Position numbers and translations under genes: made by a program
Shown: piece by piece, positions 56,154 through 64,000 of the stretch
Numbering within the stretch: the first letter of the stretch is position 1
Layout of the letters: each line of letters begins with the position of its first letter
Assembly: GCF_003234115.2 (NCBI RefSeq)
Contig: NZ_CP126251.1
Coordinates: 2,418,001 to 2,482,000, forward strand
Source of the DNA: Curtobacterium sp. MCPF17_002
GTDB lineage: Bacteria > Actinomycetota > Actinomycetes > Actinomycetales > Microbacteriaceae
DNA length: 64,000 bases
Reading direction: 5' to 3'
Notes under the pieces: generated by a model
Seen by the model: only the letters and a program-made list of their open reading frames with translations
The model's database searches: none
What the model was told of the DNA's origin: nothing

Positions 56154-56339
56154 GGGGTGGTGGAGTCTCCGTTCCGCCCGGCTCGAGCGCCGGGTTCAGG
56201 CGTAAGTTACCAGCGCACCGACAGCCGATTCACGGCGGTTCGGCGGCTTCGGGCCGGTGGCTGCGGGTCCGGACAGCTGTGGTGACCGGGCCGGACAGCC
56301 TGCGGCGGGTGCGCCGGCCCGCTCAGTAGGCTCGTCGGC
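56154..56339. other. Divergent intergenic region, otsA and corA
   Basis: It contains the inverted repeat CCCGGC-TCGAGC-GCCGGG near 56177-56194 and no other strong feature. Promoters for both genes are expected but not resolved. Confidence 0.4.
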
Positions 56340-57311
56340 ATGGTCGTGACACGGGCGTGGCGGAACGGACACGCGACGGAACGGGACTTCCCGGTCGACC
56401 GGGTCTCCGACCTCATCGAGGGCGACGACACGTTCGTCTGGGTGGACTACACCGACCCGGCGGCCGCCGACCTCGAGCAGGTCGAGGAGGAACTGGGCAT
56501 CCACGCCCTCGCGGTCGAGGACGCCGTCGAGCGCGGTCAGCGCCCGAAGCTCGACCGGTACCGGGACAGCCTGTTCCTGGTCGTCTACGACGTCGAGGGG
56601 CTCGACGCCGACGGGGACCTCGTCACCCACGAGGTGAAGGCGTTCGTCACGAAGCACGCCCTCGTCACGATCCACGGCGCCGACGTCGACACCGGTGCGG
56701 TCGAGCGGCGGCTCGACGCGAACGCCGACATCGCCGACCACGGGGTCCCGTGGCTCCTGTGGGGGCTGCTCGACGCGGTCACCGACCACGCCACGAGCAC
56801 GATCGAGGACATCGAACGCCGGATCGACGACCTCGAGGACGACCTGTTCGAGCAGGGCGACCCCCGCGAGCAGCAGATCCAGCGCCGGGCGTTCCGGCTG
56901 CGGAAGGCGCTCGGCGTCCTCCGGCGGCAGGTCGTCCCCACCCGGGACAGCGTCGCATCGCTGCTGCACGGCGACGCCGAGTCGATCTCCGACGGCATCC
57001 GCCCGTACTTCCGTGACGTCGAGGACCACCTCGTGTCGATCGCGGACTCCGTCGACCAGCTGCGCGACGCGGTGTCGAGCGTGCTCGACACGAGCCTCAA
57101 CCTCGCGTCGAACCGGCAGAACACGGTGATGAAGAAGGTGACGAGCTGGGCGGCGATCATCGCGATCCCGACGGCGATCACGGGGTTCTTCGGGCAGAAC
57201 GTGACCTTCCCGGGCGAGGGTCAGTGGGGCGGGCTCTTCGCGTCCCTGGCGCTCATCGTCGCGTCGTCGCTCGTGCTGTACCGCGTGTTCAAGGCGAAGG
57301 ACTGGCTGTAG
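56340..57311 (+). CDS. CorA-family divalent cation channel with a GQN instead of GMN motif
   Basis: A 323-residue CorA/MIT-type protein: a soluble N-terminal domain (about 1-255), a long coiled stalk (VSIADSVDQLRDAVSSVLDTSLNLASNRQNTVMKKVTSWA), two C-terminal helices (WAAIIAIPTAITGFF and FASLALIVASSLVLYRVF), and a positively charged end (KAKDWL). The pore signature normally reads GMN; here it is GFFGQN, which may alter ion choice. Substrate is likely Mg2+ or Co2+, or possibly other ions. The ATG is followed by a short basic N-terminus. Confidence 0.85.
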   Translation: MVVTRAWRNGHATERDFPVDRVSDLIEGDDTFVWVDYTDPAAADLEQVEEELGIHALAVEDAVERGQRPKLDRYRDSLFLVVYDVEGLDADGDLVTHEVKAFVTKHALVTIHGADVDTGAVERRLDANADIADHGVPWLLWGLLDAVTDHATSTIEDIERRIDDLEDDLFEQGDPREQQIQRRAFRLRKALGVLRRQVVPTRDSVASLLHGDAESISDGIRPYFRDVEDHLVSIADSVDQLRDAVSSVLDTSLNLASNRQNTVMKKVTSWAAIIAIPTAITGFFGQNVTFPGEGQWGGLFASLALIVASSLVLYRVFKAKDWL

Positions 57312-57323
57312 CGCGGGCTACAG
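57306..57323. terminator. Hairpin spanning two convergent stop codons
   Basis: CTGTAGC/GCTACAG with a four-base loop covers the TAG of corA and, on the other strand, the TAG of the SLC13-like gene, which lie seven bases apart. A simple bidirectional end is plausible, though there is no T-tract. Confidence 0.5.
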
Positions 57324-58469
57324 CCCGAGCGCGAGCACGCCGGCGACGACGGTGAGCGGGGCGACCACGCACCCGAGCGCCATGTACTTCCCCCACGACA
57401 GACGGACGCCCTCGGCCGAGAGCCGCGCGTGCCAGAGCAGCGTCGCCAGCGAGGCCCACGGCGTGATGAGGCACCCCGCGTTCACGCCGACGAGGAGCGC
57501 CGCGTAGCGCAGGGCCTCGTGCCCGGCGGCCGGCTCGAGCACCAGGTACGCGGGCAGGTTGTCGATCGCGTTGGCCGCCAGCGCCCCGGCACCACCGAGC
57601 ACGAGGAGCGATCCGGTGTCGGTGCCGCCGGACAGCGCCCGCACGATCGGGTCGGTGAGCCCGGTGGTGTGCAGGGTCTCGACCACGACGAACAGCCCGG
57701 CCGCGAACACCAGCGTCGACCACGGCACCCGCGACGGCCTGAGCTCGGACGGCGCCCGGAACGCCGCGACGACGAGGAGGACCACGGCGGCGGCGATGGC
57801 GGCGACCCAGACGGTGACGCCGGCGGTGAGCGCGACGACGAGCGCGACGAGCACGCCGGAGGCCGACCAGAAGAAGACGGGGTCCGTCGACTGCCGGACC
57901 GAGACGGGCGTGTAGCGGCCGAACAGCCGCCCGCGGAACACCACGAGGAGCACCGCGCAGGGCACGACCACCCCGGCCAGCGCGGCCCACACCATGAGGC
58001 CCGCGAACGGGATCGGGCCGTCGAGGCCGATGCGGTCCACGGCGAGCAGGTTCGTCAGGTTCGACACCGGCAGCAGCAGCGACGCCGTGTTCGCGAGCCA
58101 GACGGTGGTCAGGGCGAACGGCATCGGCGGCAGGCCGACCCGGCGGGCGAGGGTGATGACGATGGGGGTGAGCAGCACCGCGGTCGTGTCGATCGACAGG
58201 AACACCGTGCACACCACGGCGAGCACGACGACCGCGCCCCAGAGGCCGATCGTGCGGCCTCCCCCGACGCGTGCCGCGAGGTCGGCGAGCCGGTCGAACA
58301 CGCCCGCGTCGGCCGCCAGCTCGGCGACGATCGTGAGTCCGAGCACGAACGCCAGCACGGGGACGACCCGGTCGGCGAGGGTGGCGAGGTCGTGCAGGGG
58401 CAGCAGTCCGAGGGCCACGCAGACGGCGCCGACCACGAGCAGTGCCCCACCGATGACGGCCTGACGCAA
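57318..58469 (-). CDS. SLC13/ArsB-superfamily permease
   Basis: A 383-residue membrane protein with about ten to eleven helices: VLAFVLGLTIVAELAADAGVFDRLADLAAR, STDPVFFWSASGVLVALVV and NAIDNLPAYLVLEPAAG (the conserved asparagine-rich substrate hairpin) place it in the ArsB/NhaD/SLC13 ion-transporter superfamily. The substrate is unknown; an anion or sodium-coupled role is likely. I start at the TTG at 58469 because GGAGGAG lies six bases upstream. A GTG five codons further upstream overlaps that ribosome site. Confidence 0.8.
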   Translation of the reverse strand: MRQAVIGGALLVVGAVCVALGLLPLHDLATLADRVVPVLAFVLGLTIVAELAADAGVFDRLADLAARVGGGRTIGLWGAVVVLAVVCTVFLSIDTTAVLLTPIVITLARRVGLPPMPFALTTVWLANTASLLLPVSNLTNLLAVDRIGLDGPIPFAGLMVWAALAGVVVPCAVLLVVFRGRLFGRYTPVSVRQSTDPVFFWSASGVLVALVVALTAGVTVWVAAIAAAVVLLVVAAFRAPSELRPSRVPWSTLVFAAGLFVVVETLHTTGLTDPIVRALSGGTDTGSLLVLGGAGALAANAIDNLPAYLVLEPAAGHEALRYAALLVGVNAGCLITPWASLATLLWHARLSAEGVRLSWGKYMALGCVVAPLTVVAGVLALGL

Positions 58470-58562
58470 CGGCGGCTCCTCCACGAGTGCACCGGCAGGG
58501 CGACCGGCGGCGCTCCAATGTACTGGCCGGTAGCGTGGGCGGGACGACGACAGGAGGAACCC

Positions 58563-58754
58563 GTGCGGAAGTTCATGTTCAACGGTGCCGTGTGGAGCTC
58601 GATCATCAGCGGCTACAGCGTGCTCCAGACGACGCGGCACGGTCCGCGCGACTGGCGCCTGGCGCTGACGTGGGTGGCGTGGCTCTCGACGACGATCGTC
58701 GCGATCGGCACGGTCGTCGAGGACGACCGCGCCGTGAAGGCGCGCCAGCCCTAG
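58563..58754 (+). CDS. Small single-helix membrane protein
   Basis: A 63-residue ORF with a perfect AGGAGG five bases before the GTG start. The second half, LALTWVAWLSTTIVAIGTVVED, is one helix. No family was recognised. It is transcribed divergently from the SLC13-like gene, and an IR-family repeat lies 34 bases after its stop. Confidence 0.7.
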   Translation: MRKFMFNGAVWSSIISGYSVLQTTRHGPRDWRLALTWVAWLSTTIVAIGTVVEDDRAVKARQP

Positions 58755-58788
58755 GGCGGGACGCTGCGGTCGTGGACGCGACCGGGTG

Positions 58789-58861
58789 ACGGACGGGAGG
58801 CGCGGTGCCGGCTGGCATCGCGCCTCCCGTCCGTCCGTGGCCGCGTCCGTCCGTGGCCGCG
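58789..58861. repeat. Inverted repeat of the GGAGGCGCGG family plus a short tandem repeat
   Basis: ACGGACGGGAGGCGCGG with CGCGCCTCCCGTCCGT forms a stem (58789-58834), followed by two copies of TCCGTCCGTGGCCGCG (about 58830-58861). It lies between the small ORF and the MscS-type gene, which are convergent. Confidence 0.75.
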
Positions 58862-58880
58862 TCCCGCCGTGGTCGCGTCG

Positions 58881-60053
58881 TCAGCGTTCCGAGCGCGGGA
58901 TGTCGGACGTCTGGATCGGACCGGTGAAGAGGGCGCCGTCCTGCTGGCCGGGGGTGAAGAGGGCCGAGGACGACGCGGTCGAGGCGGTCCGCCGCGACGA
59001 CCGGGGTTCGGCGACGGCGCCGTCGACGACGAGCACCCGCTGCACCGGCTGGGCATCCGGGTGGGTCCGCTGGATCCAGGCGACGAGTTCCTCGCGGACG
59101 TAGCAGCGCAGGTCGAAGAGCGACGGGGCGTCGTGCGCGGTGACGAGCACCCGGACGTGCACGAACCCCTGCACGGCGTCGGTGACCTGCAGCACCTGGA
59201 CCCGGCGGTCCCAGAGGTCGGTGCGCTCGAGGATCTGTTCGAGCTCGACCCGCATGTCCCCGGGCCGGACCCGCCAGTCGAGGTCGAACTCGACCGCCCC
59301 GAGCAGTTCGCTGTTCGTCCGGGTCCAGTTCTCGAACGGCGTCGACGTGAAGTAGGTCGACGGCAGCACGAACCGGCGGTCGTCCCAGAGGTGCACGACC
59401 ACGTACGTGAGCGTGATCTCCTCGATGCGGCCCCACTGCTGCTCGACCACCACGACGTCGTCGACCCGGATCGACCCCGAGAACGCGAGCTGCATCCCCG
59501 CGAAGACGTGGCCGAGCGTGGACTGCGCGGCCAGGCCGGCGATGACCGAGATGAGCCCGGCCGACGCGAGGACGCTCGCGCCCGCCGCCTCGACGCCGGG
59601 GAACGTGAGCAGGATCGCGCCGACGCCGATGATGACCAGCACGGCCACCGTGAGGCGCCGGAGCACGAGCACCTGCGTCCGGATCCGCCGGGCGACCCGG
59701 TTGTCGGGGACGTCGACGCGGTAGCGGTGCAGGCCGAGGCTCTCGAGGAAGATCGCGATCTCGCACGCCAGCCACGTGCCGACGCCGATCGTCACGATGA
59801 GGAACGTGTGCGAGACCCCGTCCCGCCACGGGTACGCGTCGACGTCGTGCGGGATGGTCGTCGCGAAGGCCGCCCAGAGGAGCGCCACGAGGAGCATCGT
59901 CCGCGTCGGGTGCTTCGTGCGGCGGGACAGCACGGCGGCCCAGCGCTCCCGCCTCGCGAGGGCACGGAACACGAGGTGCAGGACGAGGGCGGCGGCGGCG
60001 GTGACGAGCAGCGCGAAGCCGATCGCGACGAGGAGCCGGAGGAGGATGTCCAT
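58881..60053 (-). CDS. MscS-type mechanosensitive channel protein
   Basis: A 390-residue protein with four N-terminal helices, then the MscS pore helix and beta domain. SAGLISVIAGLAAQSTLGHVFAGMQLAFSGSIRVDDVVVV is the TM3-pore and start of the beta domain; RRFVLPSTYFTSTPFENWTR follows. It should release solutes under hypo-osmotic shock. A C-terminal tail of about 50 residues is variable. It lies near opuA and otsAB, both osmotic functions. Confidence 0.92.
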   Translation of the reverse strand: MDILLRLLVAIGFALLVTAAAALVLHLVFRALARRERWAAVLSRRTKHPTRTMLLVALLWAAFATTIPHDVDAYPWRDGVSHTFLIVTIGVGTWLACEIAIFLESLGLHRYRVDVPDNRVARRIRTQVLVLRRLTVAVLVIIGVGAILLTFPGVEAAGASVLASAGLISVIAGLAAQSTLGHVFAGMQLAFSGSIRVDDVVVVEQQWGRIEEITLTYVVVHLWDDRRFVLPSTYFTSTPFENWTRTNSELLGAVEFDLDWRVRPGDMRVELEQILERTDLWDRRVQVLQVTDAVQGFVHVRVLVTAHDAPSLFDLRCYVREELVAWIQRTHPDAQPVQRVLVVDGAVAEPRSSRRTASTASSSALFTPGQQDGALFTGPIQTSDIPRSER

Positions 60054-60110
60054 CCCTCCATGGAAGCGGGCCCCGGCGCGGTCCGTTCAGGCTGGGTGAC
60101 CACCGGACGA

Positions 60111-60148
60111 CCGGAGGCGCGGTGCCGGACCGGCACCGCGCCTCCAGG
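60111..60148. repeat. Inverted repeat of the GGAGGCGCGGTG family after the betaine binding protein
   Basis: GGAGGCGCGGTGCCGG and CCGGCACCGCGCCTCC are perfect complements with a two-base loop. The element starts 13 bases after the binding-protein stop on the minus strand. Confidence 0.88.
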
Positions 60149-60160
60149 CAGGGAGAGCCG

Positions 60161-61108
60161 CTACTTCGAGGACGTGAGCGAGTCCACGAAGTCCTTGTGC
60201 TCGGATGCCCACTTCGCGGTGATCGCGGGGTACTCGCTGGTCTTTGCGCCGCTGTTGACCAGCGCGTTCTCCAGCGAGTAGAGGGTGTCGGAGTCCATCG
60301 AGAAGTGCTCCATCCACTTCGACGCCGTCGGGAAGTCGTCCTTGACGGACTCCTTGCCGATGGTGTGGATCTCCTCGTTCTTGCCGAGCGCGCCCTTCGG
60401 GTCCTTCAGGTCCTTGATCGGGAACGCGTCGTACGCCCAGTGCGGACGCCACAGGGTCACGACGACGTCCTCCTTCTTCGCGATCGAGGCCTTGAGGTCG
60501 GCGAGCATCGCGGGCGTGGAGCTCGTGATGAAGTCCATGCCGTCGAGGCCGTACTGCGGGATGACGTCCTCGGACACGACCTTCGTCTCACCGGCTGCGG
60601 GCTCGATGCCGATGATCTTGTTGCCGAACTCGGAGGCGTGCGCCTTGAGCTCGTCGATCGAGTCGATGTCCGAGTACTCGGGCACGGCGAGCTCGAGCGA
60701 CGCCTGGTCGTTCCACGCACCCAGGTCGGTCAGCTGCCCGCCGTACGTGTCCATGTACTGCGCGTGGGTGTTCGGCAGCCAGGTGTCGAACACGACGTCG
60801 TAGTCCCCCGACGCGAGCCCCGAGTAGGCGGGCGCGACGTCGGAGTTCGTGAGCTGGACGTCGTAGCCCTTCTGCTCGAGCACGTGCTTCCAGAGGTAGC
60901 TGGCGGCGGTGTCCTCGTCCCAGCCGTTGAAGACGACGACGTGCATCGACTTCTGGTCGCCGTTGTCGAGGGTGCCGCTCGCGCCGTAGTAGCCCGGGGG
61001 CATGCAGGCGGAGAGGCCGACTGCGGTGGCGGCCGCGAGGGCCAGGGCGGCGATGGTGCGCCTGGTGCGCCGGTGGTGCTGCTCCGGCTGCTGCTGCTCG
61101 TTCGTCAT
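60161..61108 (-). CDS. opuAC: Glycine betaine/proline ABC transporter substrate-binding lipoprotein
   Basis: A 315-residue lipoprotein: lipobox LSAC (Cys35), then a type II binding fold with VVVFNGWDEDTAASYLWKHVLEQKGYDVQL, VVFDTWLPNTHAQYMD and VVTLWRPHWAYDAF, typical of OpuAC/ProX (the aromatic residues form the betaine cage). The ATG has AAGGA upstream. Third gene of the opuA operon. Confidence 0.95.
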   Translation of the reverse strand: MTNEQQQPEQHHRRTRRTIAALALAAATAVGLSACMPPGYYGASGTLDNGDQKSMHVVVFNGWDEDTAASYLWKHVLEQKGYDVQLTNSDVAPAYSGLASGDYDVVFDTWLPNTHAQYMDTYGGQLTDLGAWNDQASLELAVPEYSDIDSIDELKAHASEFGNKIIGIEPAAGETKVVSEDVIPQYGLDGMDFITSSTPAMLADLKASIAKKEDVVVTLWRPHWAYDAFPIKDLKDPKGALGKNEEIHTIGKESVKDDFPTASKWMEHFSMDSDTLYSLENALVNSGAKTSEYPAITAKWASEHKDFVDSLTSSK

Positions 61109-61122
61109 GGTCTGGTCCTTCC

Positions 61123-62109
61123 TCACGCGTCGACGGTCTGGCGGTCGGCCGGGGCTGCGCCCGGAGCGTCCGCGGTGGCGGCGGTCTGGGCGGTCGCCGC
61201 GGTCGGCGTCGCGGTGACGGCCGTCCGTGGCTTCCGCCTCCAGGGCCTGGAGGCACCACCCGCGCCGCCGCCGAGCGCTGCGGTCAGACGGTCCAGCAGG
61301 ATCGCGAGCACCACGACCGACAGACCGGCCTCGGCACCCAGGCCGACGTCGATGCGGTTGAGGGAGGCGACGATCTGCTCGCCGAGGCCACCGGCGCCGA
61401 CCATGCCGGCGATGACGACCATCGAGAGCGACAGCATGATGACCTGGTTGACACCCGCCATGATGCTGGCCTTCGCGAGCGGCAGCTGGATCTGGCGGAG
61501 GATGCGCCACGGGCTCGAACCGAACGCGGCACCGGCCTCGACGACCTCACCGGGGACCCCGCGGATGCCGAGCTCGGTGAGCCGGACGCCCGGTGCCATC
61601 GCGAACACGATCGTCGCGACGATGCCGGGGACGACACCGACGCGGAAGAGCAGCAGCGCCGGGATGAGGTACACGAACGCCGGGGTGGTCTGCATGAAGT
61701 CGAGCACCGGGCGGATGATGCGGCTGGCGGCGTCGGAGCGGGCGGCCCAGATGCCCAGCGGGATGCTGAACACCACGGCGAGCCCGGCCGCGACGACGAC
61801 GAGCGCGAGGGTGTCCATCGCGTTGGTCCACTGGCCGACGCTCACGATGAAGAGCAGGCCGATCGCGGCGCCGAGCGCGAGCTTCCAGCCCTTCGCGATG
61901 AACGCCAGGACCACGAGGACCGCGACGACGACCCAGAACGGCGGCGTGGCGAGGAAGTACTCCATCCACGCGTCCATCCACGTGAACACGTAGCGGACGA
62001 CGTCGAAGAAGCCGGAGAGGTAGGTCGTGATCCAGTCGACGACCGCAGCGACCCAGGTGCCGAGGGGCAGGTGGAAGTCGCCGAAGGAGTTGGTTCCGGG
62101 GGTGATCAT
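61123..62109 (-). CDS. opuAB: Glycine betaine/proline ABC transporter permease
   Basis: A 328-residue permease with about eight helices; the EAA-like loop RGVPGEVVEAGAAFGSSPWRILRQIQLPLAKASIMAGVNQVIMLSLSMVVIAGMVGAGGLG is the ATPase contact. A Thr/Ala-rich C-terminal tail of about 45 residues is extra. The ATG overlaps the ATPase stop as ATGA. Middle gene of the operon. Confidence 0.95.
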   Translation of the reverse strand: MITPGTNSFGDFHLPLGTWVAAVVDWITTYLSGFFDVVRYVFTWMDAWMEYFLATPPFWVVVAVLVVLAFIAKGWKLALGAAIGLLFIVSVGQWTNAMDTLALVVVAAGLAVVFSIPLGIWAARSDAASRIIRPVLDFMQTTPAFVYLIPALLLFRVGVVPGIVATIVFAMAPGVRLTELGIRGVPGEVVEAGAAFGSSPWRILRQIQLPLAKASIMAGVNQVIMLSLSMVVIAGMVGAGGLGEQIVASLNRIDVGLGAEAGLSVVVLAILLDRLTAALGGGAGGASRPWRRKPRTAVTATPTAATAQTAATADAPGAAPADRQTVDA

Positions 62110-63446
62110 GCGTCAGCACCTTCCGTGGCGGGGGTGGTGGTGGCGAGCGTCTCGTCCAGGTCGTCGTTCGAGATGCGGGTCACCGGCTCGAGCGTCTGGA
62201 TGGGGCTGGTCGTGGTCGGGACGTTGCCGAGCGCGGCGAGGAGCGTGACGCGCGGCACCACCCCGAGCAGGCGGTGTTCGTCGTCGACGACCGCGATGGG
62301 CAACGGCGACTCGACCGCGAGCTCGAACAGGTCGGTGAGCGCGGTGTCCGGCGCGACCTTGGCGTACTCGGTGTTGACGATCGCGTCGAGGTTCGTGTCG
62401 CCCGCCTTGACCTGGCGCATCACGTGGCGGTCGCGGACCCAGCCCTCGAGCGTCCGGCCGCGGCCCGTGACGAACACGGCGGCCGTCTGCAGGTCGCGCA
62501 TGATCCGGAGCGCACCGCGGGGCCCCGCGGTGACGGGGACGACGGCACGGGCCGGTTCCATCACGCTCGCGGCGGTGAGCACGCGGGCGCGGTCGACGTC
62601 CTGCACGAACTGCGCGACGTAGTCGTTCGCCGGGTCGGTGAGGATATCCTCCGGTGACCCGATCTGGACGATCCGGCCGTCGCGCATCACGGCGATGCGG
62701 TCCCCCAGGAACATGGCCTCGTTGAGGTCGTGCGTGATGAAGACGATCGTCTTGCCGAGCCGCTGCTGCAGGTCGACGAGCTGCTCCTGCATCTCCCGGC
62801 GGATGAGCGGGTCGAGCGCACTGAACGCCTCGTCCATGAGCAGGACGTCGGTCTCGGCGGCGAGGGCGCGGGCGATGCCGACGCGCTGCTGCATGCCGCC
62901 GGAGAGCTCGTCGGGCTTGGCGTCGGCCCAGACGTCGAGGCCGACGAGGTCGATCACCTCGCGGGCCTTCGCGAGCCGGGTGGCCTTGTCGACACCGTTC
63001 ACCTCGAGGCCGAACGCGACGTTCTCGAGCACGGTGCGGTGCGGCAGGAGCGCGAAGTGCTGGAACACCATCGACACGCTGGTGCGCCGGATCTCCCGGA
63101 TCTCCTTCGGGGTGGCCTTGGTCACGGTGCGGCCGCCGATCTCGACCGCGCCGGTGGTCGGCTCGAGGAGCCCGTTCAGCATCCGGATGAGCGTCGACTT
63201 GCCGGAGCCGGAGAGCCCCATGACGACGAAGATCTCGCCGGGGCGCACGTCGAAGGACGCGTCGATGACGGCCGCCGAGCCGAGGTCGCGGACCTCGTCG
63301 CGGGACGCGCCGGCGGCCAGACGACGGACGGCTTCACCGGGGCGTCGGCCGAACACCTTGTACGCGCCGTGCACGCTGACAGCGGGCACGGCGTTCGGGT
63401 CGTCCGGCGTGGTGACACGCCGGTCTTGCGGTGGTGCGATGGTCAA
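62106..63446 (-). CDS. opuAA: Glycine betaine/proline ABC transporter ATPase with CBS domains
   Basis: A 446-residue ATPase: Walker A MGLSGSGKST (residues about 76-85), signature LSGGMQQRVGIARA, Walker B VLLMDEAFSALD and a C-terminal CBS pair (about 300-430) that in this family senses ionic strength or c-di-AMP. I choose the TTG at 63446, five bases after AGGAG; the following codons have no better start. It is the first gene of opuA. Unannotated DNA of about 435 bases lies upstream. Confidence 0.93.
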   Translation of the reverse strand: MTIAPPQDRRVTTPDDPNAVPAVSVHGAYKVFGRRPGEAVRRLAAGASRDEVRDLGSAAVIDASFDVRPGEIFVVMGLSGSGKSTLIRMLNGLLEPTTGAVEIGGRTVTKATPKEIREIRRTSVSMVFQHFALLPHRTVLENVAFGLEVNGVDKATRLAKAREVIDLVGLDVWADAKPDELSGGMQQRVGIARALAAETDVLLMDEAFSALDPLIRREMQEQLVDLQQRLGKTIVFITHDLNEAMFLGDRIAVMRDGRIVQIGSPEDILTDPANDYVAQFVQDVDRARVLTAASVMEPARAVVPVTAGPRGALRIMRDLQTAAVFVTGRGRTLEGWVRDRHVMRQVKAGDTNLDAIVNTEYAKVAPDTALTDLFELAVESPLPIAVVDDEHRLLGVVPRVTLLAALGNVPTTTSPIQTLEPVTRISNDDLDETLATTTPATEGADA

Positions 63447-63882
63447 CGGTGCTCCTCGCGCGACCGTGGCGCGGGAGGCGCACGGCGATCGCGGGTTGGT
63501 TGCGGACGGGTCGTCCGGCACCGTGTTCGGCGGCACCGCATCGAGCCCGCGCAACGGCGCAGGGCGAGCGATCACGCACGCGGGGGTCGTACTCGGGACG
63601 ACCCCGGTCCGGCCGACCGTACGGTCACCGCGAGCGCTGCTCTGGGCACTGCTCGGATGGACGCGTCCTGATCGTCGGTGTCCCCTGAAGGGACGTTCAA
63701 GGCTATCGACGCTTGTCCCCCACCGCGAATCGCCGTCCGCCGGAACCCCGGCAACGGTGTCCCCCGAACACGGCGTGTCGCGCACGCTGCCGGGGATCGA
63801 CATCGTGACCGAGTCGTGATGGTTCAGGTGGCTCGCATGTTTGTGTGCCGCCCCGGTTCCACCCACCTGTAGCGTGTCGCGC
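63447..63882. promoter_or_regulatory. Upstream region of opuA with palindromes
   Basis: A long region between opuA and the divergent permease. It includes GACCGTACGGTC (63615-63626, perfect 12-base palindrome) and GTCCC-CTGAA-GGGAC (63680-63694). No known riboswitch consensus or ORF was recognised. The palindromes could be operators. Confidence 0.5.
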
Positions 63883-64000
63883 ATGACAGCGCAGAACGAC
63901 ACCGGGGTGGACCGCGCGCCCGCGAACGACTTCTCGCACGAGCAGGAGGGCTACCAGCACGGTCTGAAGCCCCGGCAACTGCAGATGATCGCCATCGGCG
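63883..64000 (+). CDS. Amino acid permease, partial (5' end)
   Basis: The first 39 codons of a gene that runs off the right edge. HGLKPRQLQMIAIG is the conserved start of the first helix region in GABA/lysine-type APC permeases, after a short acidic tail. The ATG is six bases after a clear TAG of no gene. Full length and substrate cannot be told. Confidence 0.78.
   Translation, partial: MTAQNDTGVDRAPANDFSHEQEGYQHGLKPRQLQMIAIG

Noticed and set aside
63447-63882. A c-di-AMP (ydaO) riboswitch upstream of opuA
   Set aside because: No recognisable conserved core found by eye; a covariance-model search would be needed. A hit there would overturn this.

Overview
The window is high-GC, gene-dense DNA with many GTG and TTG starts and stop/start overlaps. 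It carries an rrn operon without spacer tRNAs, a leuCD-murA arrangement, trehalose-phosphate genes and an ABC sugar importer with no ATPase of its own. This points to an actinobacterium, most likely Microbacteriaceae (Curtobacterium-like). That placement is inferred from gene content and order; I could not compare the 16S sequence to a database.

Layout. 1-2750: leuC-leuD-murA (murA runs off the left edge) behind a promoter with a perfect 14-bp palindrome. 2929-8393: a FUSC-type membrane protein, a minus-strand operon (RidA, two CrcB fluoride channels, histidine phosphatase), a TetR-controlled divergent locus (NmrA-like and SnoaL-like genes against tetR) and two identical tRNA-Glu genes. 8496-15147: a DUF72 protein, a metallo-beta-lactamase-fold protein, and a sugar ABC importer operon ending in its own LacI regulator, with two LacI-type palindromes at its promoter.

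15390-32225 is the accessory-looking part: a surface-glycan locus. It holds a secreted ricin-fold protein, five GT2-type glycosyltransferases (one fused to a large membrane domain), a GT14-like and a GT4 enzyme, a Wzx-like flippase, a secreted PIG-L deacetylase with three tandem discoidin-like repeats, and a GH16 glycan hydrolase. The parts suggest synthesis, export, deacetylation and trimming of an exopolysaccharide. The 1221-residue GT2-membrane fusion is the least explained protein, because its GT2 half has lost the usual catalytic aspartates. It is the best candidate here for something undescribed.

32685-45978: tRNA-Gln, a thioredoxin-reductase-like flavoprotein, gltX, a 5S-23S-16S rRNA operon (minus strand), then serA-leuB-ilvE-FAH. 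46171-53695: two small membrane proteins, mannitol-1-phosphate dehydrogenase and ilvD-ilvB-ilvN-ilvC. The ilvD promoter has nearly the same palindrome as the leuC promoter, at nearly the same distance from an identical -10 hexamer, so one regulator probably controls both ends of branched-chain amino acid synthesis. 53786-64000: otsA-otsB (trehalose), a CorA-type channel, an SLC13/ArsB-type permease, an MscS-type channel, an OpuA-type glycine betaine importer, and the start of an amino acid permease. Several of these are osmotic-stress genes.

Two genome-scale patterns stand out. First, a family of roughly 40-50 bp inverted repeats (core GGAGGCGCGGTG / CACCGCGCCTCC) sits between genes in at least nine places. 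Second, in-frame microsatellites encode low-complexity stretches in several unrelated proteins.
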